Shown piece after piece: positions 22,396-29,458 of a stretch of DNA of 32,875 bases; positions within the stretch are counted from its first letter, which is position 1, and each line of letters opens with the position of its first letter. A program made the translations under genes and the position numbers. The notes beneath the pieces are model-generated. The model saw nothing but the letters and a program-made list of their open reading frames with translations, was not told the DNA's origin and searched no databases. This stretch comes from an uncultured Clostridia bacterium (GTDB lineage Bacteria; Bacillota; Clostridia; Oscillospirales; Acutalibacteraceae), in NCBI GenBank assembly GCA_946183365.1, contig CAMHAH010000026.1, forward strand, positions 1 through 32,875. The letters are read 5' to 3'.

Positions 22396-22424
22396 TAGAC
22401 AATTCTTATGCGTTCTGTTATCAT
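22396..22424 (+). promoter_or_regulatory. Promoter of the symporter-EndoU operon
   Basis: TAGACA (22396-22401), a 17-base spacer, TATCAT (22419-22424), 38 bases before the ATG. GCATAA (22381) and TTATGC (22406) form a short inverted repeat around the -35 box. Confidence 0.55.
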
Positions 22425-22461
22425 AATAGACGGAAGTCAAAAAAGATAGCGAGGAAAAAGT

Positions 22462-24063
22462 ATGAGCTCAACGAAAAATCGCTCAATAGAGATACCGCTT
22501 AAAGCGGAAAGCTATGAGACCGCAAACCATTTTATTGAGCAATGGATGAAGCAGCACAGAATAAGCGATAAGAGCATTTTAGAGACGAGGCTGCTGTTTG
22601 AGGCTATTTTTCAGGATATGATCGAACAGGGCTTCGGTCCGGATACTATCCTTACGGTAAAGCCTCAGAAAGCCTTCGGCGAGTATAATCTCAATCTCGG
22701 CTTCGAGGGTGAGTCGTATATCCCGAGCATAAAAAAGGAGACGGAAAACATCTCGCCCGAGCTGAGGATCGTACAGGCGTACAGCGACAAAGTCGGCTAC
22801 AGATACCGCTTAGGCTACAACCGCATAAGCATAGTTGTCAAAAGAAATTACAGCAGTTCTCTGATGTACTGCTTTATCGCGATCGTTCTCGCTATGCTCA
22901 TCAGCACACCGCTCCATGCGTTTATGAGCACCGATGAGCTGAACTCTCTTGACGTTATGTATATCAAGCCTTTGATCAAGCAATTCGCAAACGCTATGCT
23001 GATGATAGGCGCTCCCGTCACGTTCTTTTCTCTTATCAAAAACCTTACGGATATCTATATCATATCTGAGAAGAGCTCCTCAGCCAGAAAGCTGCAGGTA
23101 AAAACCATTGTCACATCCCTGATCGCTATTCTTCTGGCTCTGTTAACGGGAATTGTCATCGGTATCGTTATGAACTCACATCACGGTTATCTCGGAAGCT
23201 CGGGTTCGTTCGAGAACGGAATGACCGTTACGGAGTTTATCGCCTCACTGGTGCCCAGCAGTATATTTGAGCCGTTTGAGACATATATGCCGTTCCCTAT
23301 CATCATCGTAGCTCTGCTTCTGACATACGCGCTGTGCTCGATCGGTGAACACTTCGACTCTGTACACAGGTTCATCAATGTATGTCTGGCGATATTCTCT
23401 AAAATGGTGACCGTCGTCATGTTCACCCTGCCGTTCTTCTGCTTCTTGGCGATACTCTCTCTGCTCATGATCGACGGCACATCGAGAATAATTGTATTAT
23501 TGGAATACGTTCTTGTGGTAGCGGCAAGCTTGATCGTCATAGCGGCATTCTATCTGATACGTCTCTTGATCGGTAAAGTAAATATCCCGACTTTTGTCAG
23601 GCACCTGCCACCGCTGATGTGGGAAAACTTAAAGATAAATTCCGCTATAGACGCGGTCCCCTTCAATGTCAGATACTGCTCGACAAAATACGGCTACAAC
23701 CGAAAGAGATTGTCGGAAAAGCTGCCCATCCTCGCACAGACCAATCAGGACGGCAACTGTTTTCTGATAATGCTGATCGCTATGATCTTCATCTTCATGC
23801 TGGGAATAGAGGTATCATGGCTTCAGATCGCCGGTATCGGGTTTTTGGTGCTGTTTCTCTCTGTCGGAGCGCCTAACCAGCCCGGCTCGATCGTGATCGG
23901 GATACTTATTATCACTTTCTATCTGAAGGCAGACGGAATGATCTCGATCGCTATATTTGCCGAAGTGTTCTTCGGCTCTATCCAGAATATAATCAACGTT
24001 CTCGGCGATATAGTCACGGCAGCCATTGAGGAACAAAAGCATCTGCAAAAATCGGCTTCGTGA
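22462..24063 (+). CDS. Dicarboxylate/amino acid:cation symporter with N-terminal RsbW/GHKL-like domain
   Basis: 533 residues. Residues about 130-520 are a DAACS-type (SDF) symporter with roughly eight membrane segments: MLMIGAPVTFFSLIKNLTDI early, GMTVTEFIASLVPSSIF, a central LPFFCFLAILSL, NLKINSAIDAVPFNVRYC near the reentrant loop, and SVGAPNQPGSIVIGILI. The family couples uptake of dicarboxylates or acidic amino acids to sodium or protons. The first 130 residues are extra and soluble. LETRLLFEAIFQDMIEQGF aligns by eye with the N-box helix of SpoIIAB/RsbW kinases, LNLGFEGESYIP with the G1 region, and a final RIVQAYSDKVGYRYRLGYNR segment with the last helix and strand. The key N-box Asn and the G1 Asp are replaced, so ATP binding is doubtful. 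It heads an operon with the EndoU lipoprotein 40 bases downstream. Confidence 0.88.
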   Translation: MSSTKNRSIEIPLKAESYETANHFIEQWMKQHRISDKSILETRLLFEAIFQDMIEQGFGPDTILTVKPQKAFGEYNLNLGFEGESYIPSIKKETENISPELRIVQAYSDKVGYRYRLGYNRISIVVKRNYSSSLMYCFIAIVLAMLISTPLHAFMSTDELNSLDVMYIKPLIKQFANAMLMIGAPVTFFSLIKNLTDIYIISEKSSSARKLQVKTIVTSLIAILLALLTGIVIGIVMNSHHGYLGSSGSFENGMTVTEFIASLVPSSIFEPFETYMPFPIIIVALLLTYALCSIGEHFDSVHRFINVCLAIFSKMVTVVMFTLPFFCFLAILSLLMIDGTSRIIVLLEYVLVVAASLIVIAAFYLIRLLIGKVNIPTFVRHLPPLMWENLKINSAIDAVPFNVRYCSTKYGYNRKRLSEKLPILAQTNQDGNCFLIMLIAMIFIFMLGIEVSWLQIAGIGFLVLFLSVGAPNQPGSIVIGILIITFYLKADGMISIAIFAEVFFGSIQNIINVLGDIVTAAIEEQKHLQKSAS

Positions 24064-24103
24064 CAGATCATAATCGATTTCTAAAAGTGTCAGGAGTGAT
24101 ATT

Positions 24104-24715
24104 TTGAATAAACTTAAAAGGCTGACAGCGATCGTCTTTACCGTAGTGATCTTGGCGATAACCGCGGGATGTAACGCAGATGTATCTGATATCAGGAATA
24201 ATTCAGCATCAAGCGCCGTTTCTTCGTCTCAGAGCACCGAAAGCATCAGACCGACTCAAACAAGTGAAACAGCCGCTGAAGCGTCATACACGATGGCGGA
24301 TATCAAAAAGCTGAAAAACACCGAGCGCTTTGCCAAAAATACGTTGGAGCATATATTTGACGGCACTATCAACGGCAAGGGCAAGGCAACGGGATATCAC
24401 TATACCAAAGTGACTGACAGCAAAGGAAAGATCATTGACGGCACACGCTCGAACGTTGACGAAAACGGCGTGTTCACCGGCAAGGTCGAGGTGAGCGGAG
24501 TCAGGAAAAACGGTTTCAGCTCTTTCTATCCCGAGAGCTGGTCACCGCAGCAGATCGTTGACGCAATCAACGTTGCCTATGACGACGCGATAAATGATCC
24601 GAACAACCCGAAAGGCTCGCTTTGGATCGGCTACTACGACGATCTGGAGATTGATATGTACCTCGACTCCAACAAAAAGATCACTACCGCGTTTCCGGTT
24701 TATGAAGGAGACTGA
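24104..24715 (+). CDS. Lipoprotein with bacterial EndoU ribonuclease domain
   Basis: 203 residues starting at TTG 24104, with AGGAG 7 bases upstream and no better start. Residues 5-23 are a lipoprotein signal ending ITAGC (C23), then a Ser/Thr linker to about 62. Residues 66-202 match bacterial EndoU: LEHIFDGTINGKGKATGYHY with candidate catalytic H83 and H99, GVFTGKVEVSGVRKNGFSSF, FYPESWSPQQIVDAINVAY and IDMYLDSNKKITTAFPVY, which holds the late Tyr/Thr of the active site. EndoU domains cut RNA and in bacteria are best known as toxin tips, usually on large secreted proteins. Here it is a small membrane-anchored protein following a symporter gene. The next gene starts 3 bases after its stop and is a candidate immunity gene. 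Confidence 0.85.
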   Translation: MNKLKRLTAIVFTVVILAITAGCNADVSDIRNNSASSAVSSSQSTESIRPTQTSETAAEASYTMADIKKLKNTERFAKNTLEHIFDGTINGKGKATGYHYTKVTDSKGKIIDGTRSNVDENGVFTGKVEVSGVRKNGFSSFYPESWSPQQIVDAINVAYDDAINDPNNPKGSLWIGYYDDLEIDMYLDSNKKITTAFPVYEGD

Positions 24716-24717
24716 TT

Positions 24718-25086
24718 ATGAATTACAAGATCAAAATTACAGAACATAAGCATCCTGTCCCGTATGTGGTTTTTGAGGATAAAAAATACGATCTGCTGGG
24801 TGAATTCCTGCTCGCTGAGAGAAGCTTCAGACGAGATATCTTATCGATCACCAACGATGTGGATTTCGGGATGTCCGAAACCGAGAGCTTTACCGGAAAC
24901 GCGTTCACTCTCGAGATAAACAAAGATATATGTAAGATCACTAACGACAGCGACAACAGAGAGCTTGAAGTCTCGACCGAGGATTTCAAAGCCGTACTGC
25001 TCGAATATATATACGCTCTGCGTGAAATAAAGGTCAAAGAAAAGATGGCGTTGCTCGGGCATGATCACGATCACCACCATCATTAA
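24718..25086 (+). CDS. Candidate EndoU immunity protein with His-rich tail
   Basis: 122 residues; AAGGAG lies 7 bases upstream, inside the end of the EndoU gene. The protein is small, acidic and soluble, with alternating strands (IKITEHKHPVPYVVFEDKKY), a central FGMSETESFTGNAFTLEI and a C-terminal helix FKAVLLEYIYALREIKVKEK. It ends GHDHDHHHH, a natural metal-binding tail. No family is recognised. Position directly behind a nuclease-domain gene, size and acidity suggest an immunity protein. A cytoplasmic location is expected because there is no signal peptide, which fits protection against RNA cleavage. The alternative is an unrelated accessory protein of the transporter operon. Confidence 0.65.
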   Translation: MNYKIKITEHKHPVPYVVFEDKKYDLLGEFLLAERSFRRDILSITNDVDFGMSETESFTGNAFTLEINKDICKITNDSDNRELEVSTEDFKAVLLEYIYALREIKVKEKMALLGHDHDHHHH

Positions 25087-25106
25087 AGATATATGAAAAC
25101 ATTAAG

Positions 25107-25143
25107 AACAGGCTGTACTCCCGACGAGAGCACAGCCTGTTTT
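25107..25143 (+). terminator. Intrinsic terminator of the symporter-EndoU operon
   Basis: AACAGGCTGT (25107-25116) pairs with ACAGCCTGTT (25132-25141), followed by TT. It lies 20 bases after the last stop codon. Confidence 0.8.
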
Positions 25144-25212
25144 CCGTTTATATATGAGCATTTTATGCGGGATTTTTTCCGCTTTGTATAAAAGCTATTA
25201 TATCAATAATTC

Positions 25213-25971
25213 TTACTTGACGATCAAATCGTCTAAGCTCTTATCTTTGTTCAGGACATTCATATCAATATACTTTTCTCCGCCTGTATATCCCTGAAGC
25301 TCTCCTCTGTTGAGATACTGCCAGATATACCAATCGTCTTTATAGTTCCAGCTTAAGGGTGAATATAAGCTGGATATCCACTTTTTGTACTCGTCAAATT
25401 CTCCTTTGAGATATTTCTTATAAATATCCGCTCTGGTATAGATCATCGGCTTTACACCGTATTCTTTTTCGATCAAATCCAGATAGGTTTTCAGCTCTCG
25501 AACGACGTCTTCTTTTGCTGGCGGGTTTTTCTCTTTATCGCCGTAATACTCAACGTCAACTACGGGGAGCATCCTGCCTTTGATATCGGTACCTACGGTT
25601 TTAATGAAGTTCTCTGCCTGTGTTTTTCCCTCGCTGTCATAAGAGAAGAAATGATACGCGCCCGATAACAGCCCCGCCTTTTCGGCGTTCTTCCAATTCT
25701 CGGCAAATCTCTCATCCTGAACATTGCTACCCTCTGTGGCTTTGATATATATGAATTCAATATTTTGCTCTTTGAGCTTATTCATATCTATATCAGCCTG
25801 ATAAGATGAAACATCCACGCCGATAGTGCTGTTCTTCTCGTTCACAAACCACTTATTGATAAAGATAGTCTTTGTTTTAGCAAGTACAAATACAGACGAG
25901 AACGCTATTGCCACTACTAAAACGATAGATATTAAAACTATGATTATCGGTCTTTTTCTTCCTTTTTTCAT
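25213..25971 (-). CDS. Membrane-anchored GH25 lysozyme
   Basis: 252 residues with AGGAGAG upstream. One N-terminal membrane segment (8-31) with a basic start and no signal cleavage site suggests an anchored extracellular enzyme. Residues 48-250 are a glycoside hydrolase 25 muramidase: GVDVSSYQADIDM with D53, FIYIKATEGS, LSGAYHFFSYDS, the catalytic pair in VVDVEYYG (D139, E141), PMIYTRADIY and WYIWQYLNRGELQGYTG. The enzyme cleaves peptidoglycan between N-acetylmuramic acid and N-acetylglucosamine. It lies 26 bases downstream of a condensation-fold gene and is probably its operon partner, an unusual pairing that suggests a surface or peptidoglycan-linked modification. Confidence 0.93.
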   Translation of the reverse strand: MKKGRKRPIIIVLISIVLVVAIAFSSVFVLAKTKTIFINKWFVNEKNSTIGVDVSSYQADIDMNKLKEQNIEFIYIKATEGSNVQDERFAENWKNAEKAGLLSGAYHFFSYDSEGKTQAENFIKTVGTDIKGRMLPVVDVEYYGDKEKNPPAKEDVVRELKTYLDLIEKEYGVKPMIYTRADIYKKYLKGEFDEYKKWISSLYSPLSWNYKDDWYIWQYLNRGELQGYTGGEKYIDMNVLNKDKSLDDLIVK

Positions 25972-25997
25972 TTTCTTCTCTCCTATAAGAATTCAGT

Positions 25998-27263
25998 TTA
26001 TCGATCTGTTTCGGATGCAGAGTCGAACGGCTCTATTCCGCACAAGCGCAGAGGCTCTTTGTGTAACACGTCATATTCGATCCCGACAGCCGACAGTTCA
26101 TCGAGAAAGGCATCGATGAACCTATCTGCCGAAAAAGATTGGATGAGCGTCAAGAAGAAATTGTGGTTGATACAGGTGATCTCACAGCCGATATCAAAGA
26201 CGCCCGGCTCCGCGATCGCGTACAGCGCCTCTATATAAGGATCCAACGCCCCGAAAGAGCGGCTGTTCACATAAGAAACCGAGAAGGTCCAGCGAGCGCT
26301 GCCGGCGGACTTCGCGATCACGCCCAGCTTGACCTCCAGAGGAAGCTGACCCAGCTTTGCGTACATCAGTTTTCTGTTTTTCATTGCCCAAAGAGAATTC
26401 TCAGGCTGCGCTTGGAGCATCATCTGACCGCGAGCCATAGTGCAGGTCTTCATCAGATCATCCAAGGATCTGCTCTTCGGGAAATCCAGCTCTATTACAT
26501 TCGCAAACATACGATAGTTATCTCGAGAGCCCAACATCGCCTTGTGATCGATCGCGACTGATACGCTGACAGTCTTTTCACTCTCGGGATCATATCGTCT
26601 GACAGCTCGGGCCAGCATTACCGCTATCATAGCGTTAGGGCTTCCGTCAAAGTCCCTGCAATACTGAATCAACTGTGACTCTTCCAGCTTGATACAATGG
26701 AACTGAGGCGCCGTATCCCCTTCTACCTTGACCCGATAAAAATCCGCTACGGGAGGTTTTGTGTACATAGGTTCCTGAGCTCCGTCGATATCAAGTCCGG
26801 CAAAAGGATTACCTGTCTCGGACTCGGGGATCTCATCTCCGGGCAGCCGAATACCCGCGGGATCGAGAGCCTCACCCGTTTTGCGGCAGAGATAGAGATA
26901 CAACGCGCTCTTTACATACGGAAGTACTCCCGCGCCGTCTGAAAGAGAATGACTCATCTCAAGAGCAAGCCGCGTACCCTCATACTTCCATGCCGTCAAA
27001 TGGTAATTTGATTCGTCTGAATTGAAATTGATCGGCTCCCATGTGTTTCGCACCGTCATAGGAAGCGGGTTAGGCTCGGTGAAAACGTCGTTGTCCCTTG
27101 CGACCGCCTTCACATAGAAATAAGGGAAGCGTACACGAAGCTCCTCTATAACGTTTTGAAGGATCTCTCCGTCGATCGGCTCTTTCAGCTCCGCTACTAC
27201 ACACATAGTATTGGGATGTTCGGGTGTAGACATATATATCATTGGTTCGTAAAACTCTTTCAT
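25998..27263 (-). CDS. Condensation-fold protein with SHxxxDG variant motif
   Basis: 421 residues with AAGGAG upstream of ATG 27263. The N-terminal half contains LALEMSHSLSDGAGVLPYVK: the condensation/acyltransferase motif HHxxxDG appears as SHSLSDG, keeping the catalytic second His, the Asp and the Gly. LQNVIEELRVRFPYFYVKAV near the start is the usual helix. The C-terminal half has SVSVAIDHKAMLGSRDNYRM, which fits the acceptor-side subdomain, and WTFSVSYVNSRSFGALDPYI. A transferase function is plausible, with donor and acceptor unknown. It has its own promoter and is followed by the GH25 lysozyme gene. Together with the genes at 12637 and 27599 it belongs to one divergent family. Confidence 0.8.
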   Translation of the reverse strand: MKEFYEPMIYMSTPEHPNTMCVVAELKEPIDGEILQNVIEELRVRFPYFYVKAVARDNDVFTEPNPLPMTVRNTWEPINFNSDESNYHLTAWKYEGTRLALEMSHSLSDGAGVLPYVKSALYLYLCRKTGEALDPAGIRLPGDEIPESETGNPFAGLDIDGAQEPMYTKPPVADFYRVKVEGDTAPQFHCIKLEESQLIQYCRDFDGSPNAMIAVMLARAVRRYDPESEKTVSVSVAIDHKAMLGSRDNYRMFANVIELDFPKSRSLDDLMKTCTMARGQMMLQAQPENSLWAMKNRKLMYAKLGQLPLEVKLGVIAKSAGSARWTFSVSYVNSRSFGALDPYIEALYAIAEPGVFDIGCEITCINHNFFLTLIQSFSADRFIDAFLDELSAVGIEYDVLHKEPLRLCGIEPFDSASETDR

Positions 27264-27297
27264 ATTAGATCAGTCTCCTTCCTTATGAAGCATTTTG

Positions 27298-27327
27298 ATT
27301 ATAGCTTAAAACAACGGTTACAGTCAA
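27298..27327 (-). promoter_or_regulatory. Promoter of the condensation-lysozyme operon
   Basis: Minus strand TTGACT (27327-27322), an 18-base spacer, TATAAT (27303-27298), 34 bases upstream of the ATG. Confidence 0.7.
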
Positions 27328-27390
27328 GGGAATTGATAAAGCATTTCAATATAATACTATCAATTGTCTCGAACTATGCCGAGATCAATG

Positions 27391-27511
27391 CAAAAAAGCG
27401 CGCTTTGCGCGCATTTCGTCTACCCATCTCCTGTGTATGGGTGCTGTGACCCAAATCACAGATTTGGACAGCACCTCAGCTCGTTGCCGCACAGCAGCAA
27501 ACTGAGCGGAG
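27391..27511 (-). ncRNA. Candidate structured small RNA of about 120 nt
   Basis: Between two genes, the minus strand holds a complete small transcription unit: a promoter (27547-27518), then four hairpins and a terminator. Hairpins in order: CTCAG...CTGAG with inner TTGC/GCAA; GGTGCTGT...ACAGCACC with inner CCAAATC/GATTTGG; ACCCAT...ATGGGT; and GCGCGC-AAA-GCGCGC followed by TTTTTT, which ends it. The downstream gene at 27263 has its own promoter, so this is not simply its leader. It matches no RNA class I recognise. A frame starting at AGGAGATGGG inside it is 17 codons and overlaps the terminator. Confidence 0.65.
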
Positions 27512-27517
27512 ACTATA

Positions 27518-27547
27518 AATATATGGTTTGTTGTAGTTTACTGTCAA
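27518..27547 (-). promoter_or_regulatory. Promoter of the candidate small RNA
   Basis: Minus strand TTGACA (27547-27542), an 18-base spacer, TATATT (27523-27518). It lies directly after the terminator of the gene at 27599. Confidence 0.7.
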
Positions 27548-27548
27548 G

Positions 27549-27589
27549 TAAAAAACCTGTCAGGAAAGACATATCGTCACCTAACAGGT
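27549..27589 (-). terminator. Intrinsic terminator of the gene at 27599
   Basis: On the minus strand ACCTGT (27589-27584) pairs with ACAGGT (27560-27555), with an inner AGGTGAC/GTCTTTCCT part, then TTTTTAC. Confidence 0.8.
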
Positions 27590-27598
27590 CAGTTTTAT

Positions 27599-28876
27599 TT
27601 ATGGTTTCGGAAGCTTGATCTTTGGCAGATATCGAGTATAGCGGTCTGAAACCGTATAAGGGATCTTTTCGTTATCAAGTATCTCACAGAAGCGGTCTAA
27701 CGGCTCGCGCTTTTTATCTATCAGTTGGAAGGTGATGCAGAACTTATCTCTCAGAGCGTTTACTTCGAGCATCAGGTCCCCGTCAGTGATGGTATACAGT
27801 CCTTTGATATGCTTATCCATATCGCCCCAGTCCATCTTTCCGACGTAACTGATAGTGCTGTTGTCGCGGGGATCATTGCGGAAAGCGCTGTTGCTCATCG
27901 CGTAACTCCTCTTTGATTTAAGATCGGGCTGCTCATCGATACCGTCGTGCGCCTTCTGGAGCCTGACAAAGCGCTCAACGCCCAGCTCCTTTTGATTCTG
28001 CTTGATAAGGGCGCCTCTTGCCCGCATATTGAGCATCTCGATAGACTCGTCCTTCATATCCCATTCGTACCTGATGTGGATAAAACGGACAAAATCACGG
28101 TATGACTCATCGGCGCCGATCTCTCCGCGGTAATCCGCCGCGATCCTGACGGAAAGGTGGGTGTCTTTCTTCTCTTTAAGAAAATGCGTTGAAGCCTTAT
28201 ACATCATCGCCGCGAGGATGGTGTTGGGCGAACCGTCGATCTTCGCCGCGTATTCCATAAATTCCTTGGTCGGGATCTCGATCTGATAATAATAACTATT
28301 ACTTACGAACGGATTGATAAGATACTTCAGCGTTCTCCACAACGCAAGGTTCGAGTCGCCGCCGTCATAACGGTAGATCGGCTCATCCTTGGGCAGTGAT
28401 GAAACATCGGGAAAAGCAAGCTCGCCGTCTGTCACGGGAGTTCCCGGCAGCTTTAAATCTTTAGGTGCGGTGATCTCGCCGTACTTCTTGAGCATATACT
28501 GATATAATGTCGTCTTGAGCCAGAACATACCGCCGAAAGCGCCGCAGGGAGCGTGAGAAAAATTGAACCAGATACAATCGTCCCTGTAGGTGATCGCAAA
28601 CAAGTGACCGTTGACAGCTTCGCTGCCTAAGACCAGTCTTTCGTCCTCTTCGGGCAATACTGCTATCGGTCTGACATTATGGCTGAGAGTGTAGTTTTGC
28701 TTCTTATCAAGACCGACCTGCACCTTGAAATACGGAAATCTTTTGATCGCTTCCTGAGCCGCCTGATCGAGCATCTTAGCGTCTACAGGAGCGTCGAGCT
28801 GTACCTTTAACCTGACGGTAAAGGGCAGCTTCTCCATGTATTCATATAACAAATAGATATCGGGATTATTTTTCAT
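27599..28876 (-). CDS. Condensation-fold protein with degenerate active-site motif
   Basis: 425 residues. The general fold is that of the condensation/alcohol acetyltransferase superfamily: KLPFTVRLKVQLDAPVDAKM, QAAQEAIKRFPYFKVQVGL, and DDCIWFNFSHAPCGAFGGMF where HHxxxDG would be. Here the motif reads SHAPCGA: the catalytic His is kept but the conserved Asp and Gly are altered. HLSVRIAADYRGEIGADESY and SYAMSNSAFRNDPRDNSTIS belong to the second subdomain. Loss of the Asp, which is structural in known members, suggests altered or lost catalysis. It starts 16 bases after the VOC-family gene, with a weak GGGGGA ribosome binding site, and ends at a strong terminator. Confidence 0.78.
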   Translation of the reverse strand: MKNNPDIYLLYEYMEKLPFTVRLKVQLDAPVDAKMLDQAAQEAIKRFPYFKVQVGLDKKQNYTLSHNVRPIAVLPEEDERLVLGSEAVNGHLFAITYRDDCIWFNFSHAPCGAFGGMFWLKTTLYQYMLKKYGEITAPKDLKLPGTPVTDGELAFPDVSSLPKDEPIYRYDGGDSNLALWRTLKYLINPFVSNSYYYQIEIPTKEFMEYAAKIDGSPNTILAAMMYKASTHFLKEKKDTHLSVRIAADYRGEIGADESYRDFVRFIHIRYEWDMKDESIEMLNMRARGALIKQNQKELGVERFVRLQKAHDGIDEQPDLKSKRSYAMSNSAFRNDPRDNSTISYVGKMDWGDMDKHIKGLYTITDGDLMLEVNALRDKFCITFQLIDKKREPLDRFCEILDNEKIPYTVSDRYTRYLPKIKLPKP

Positions 28877-28892
28877 TGATCATATCCCCCGA

Positions 28893-29270
28893 TTATGTTT
28901 TTTTCACATGGTAAACAACGTTGATCGCAAAGCCCGACGGAGATACCATCACGGCTGTCCTCGCGGAACCGTTGTCGATGATATTGCCCTCGCCTCTCAT
29001 ATTCTTGAAGCCGAACGATGACAGCAGAGCTATCGCCTCATCGAGATCGTCGACGTTCATCTGAACGGCTACCATATCGCGCGGTATCTGATGTACCTGA
29101 GCGATCGATATACCGTGACCCTCGGCGTCCTTCATACGAAACCCGGAATCATGGTTCTCTGACGCGTCTTTCTTTTCGTGCTTCTTTGAAAAGCCGAGCG
29201 CCTCAAACACTTTACCTGCATTCTCGGAATCATTTGTCATAATCAAGGGGCTAAAACCGGTAATTTTCAT
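28893..29270 (-). CDS. VOC-superfamily (glyoxalase/bleomycin-resistance-like) protein
   Basis: 125 residues with GGAGG 7 bases upstream. It has the two-part betaalphabeta layout of a VOC protein: FSPLIMTNDSENAGKVFEAL, GFRMKDAEGHGISIAQV, then VAVQMNVDDLDEAIALLSSF and MVSPSGFAINVVYHVKK. Metal ligands of classic glyoxalase are not all present (no clear His at the first strand), so this may be a metal-free or ligand-binding member. The substrate is unknown. It leads an operon with the degenerate condensation-fold gene and has a clear promoter. Confidence 0.85.
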   Translation of the reverse strand: MKITGFSPLIMTNDSENAGKVFEALGFSKKHEKKDASENHDSGFRMKDAEGHGISIAQVHQIPRDMVAVQMNVDDLDEAIALLSSFGFKNMRGEGNIIDNGSARTAVMVSPSGFAINVVYHVKKT

Positions 29271-29316
29271 AGTTATCCTCCAAAGTAATATTTATTCAGG
29301 ACATCGCAATGCTGAT

Positions 29317-29345
29317 ATATTATCAAATAAGAGCTCTACAGTCAA
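29317..29345 (-). promoter_or_regulatory. Promoter of the VOC-condensation operon
   Basis: Minus strand TTGACT (29345-29340), a 17-base spacer, TAATAT (29322-29317), 46 bases upstream of the ATG. Confidence 0.7.
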
Positions 29346-29384
29346 GCATTATTTTTCCGAATTCAGAACTTCTTAGATTTTTAT

Positions 29385-29431
29385 CGCAAAAACAACAGGC
29401 TACGCTCTCACACGAGTGAGCGCACAGCCTG
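29385..29431 (-). terminator. Intrinsic terminator of the beta-propeller lipoprotein gene
   Basis: On the minus strand CAGGCT pairs with AGCCTG at the base, with GCGCTCAC/GTGAGAGCG above it around a short CGT-type loop, then TTGTTTTTGCG. Confidence 0.8.
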
Positions 29432-29458
29432 CGTTTTGTTGATTGATTTCAGATGATT

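Noticed and set aside
24939..25086. His-rich end of the candidate immunity protein as a cloning tag artefact
   Set aside because: The tail reads HDHDHHHH with mixed His codons and is followed by natural intergenic sequence and a terminator, so it looks native.
27377..27430. 17-codon frame MGRRNARKARFFALISA on the minus strand
   Set aside because: AGGAG touches the ATG with no spacer and the frame runs through the terminator of the candidate small RNA.
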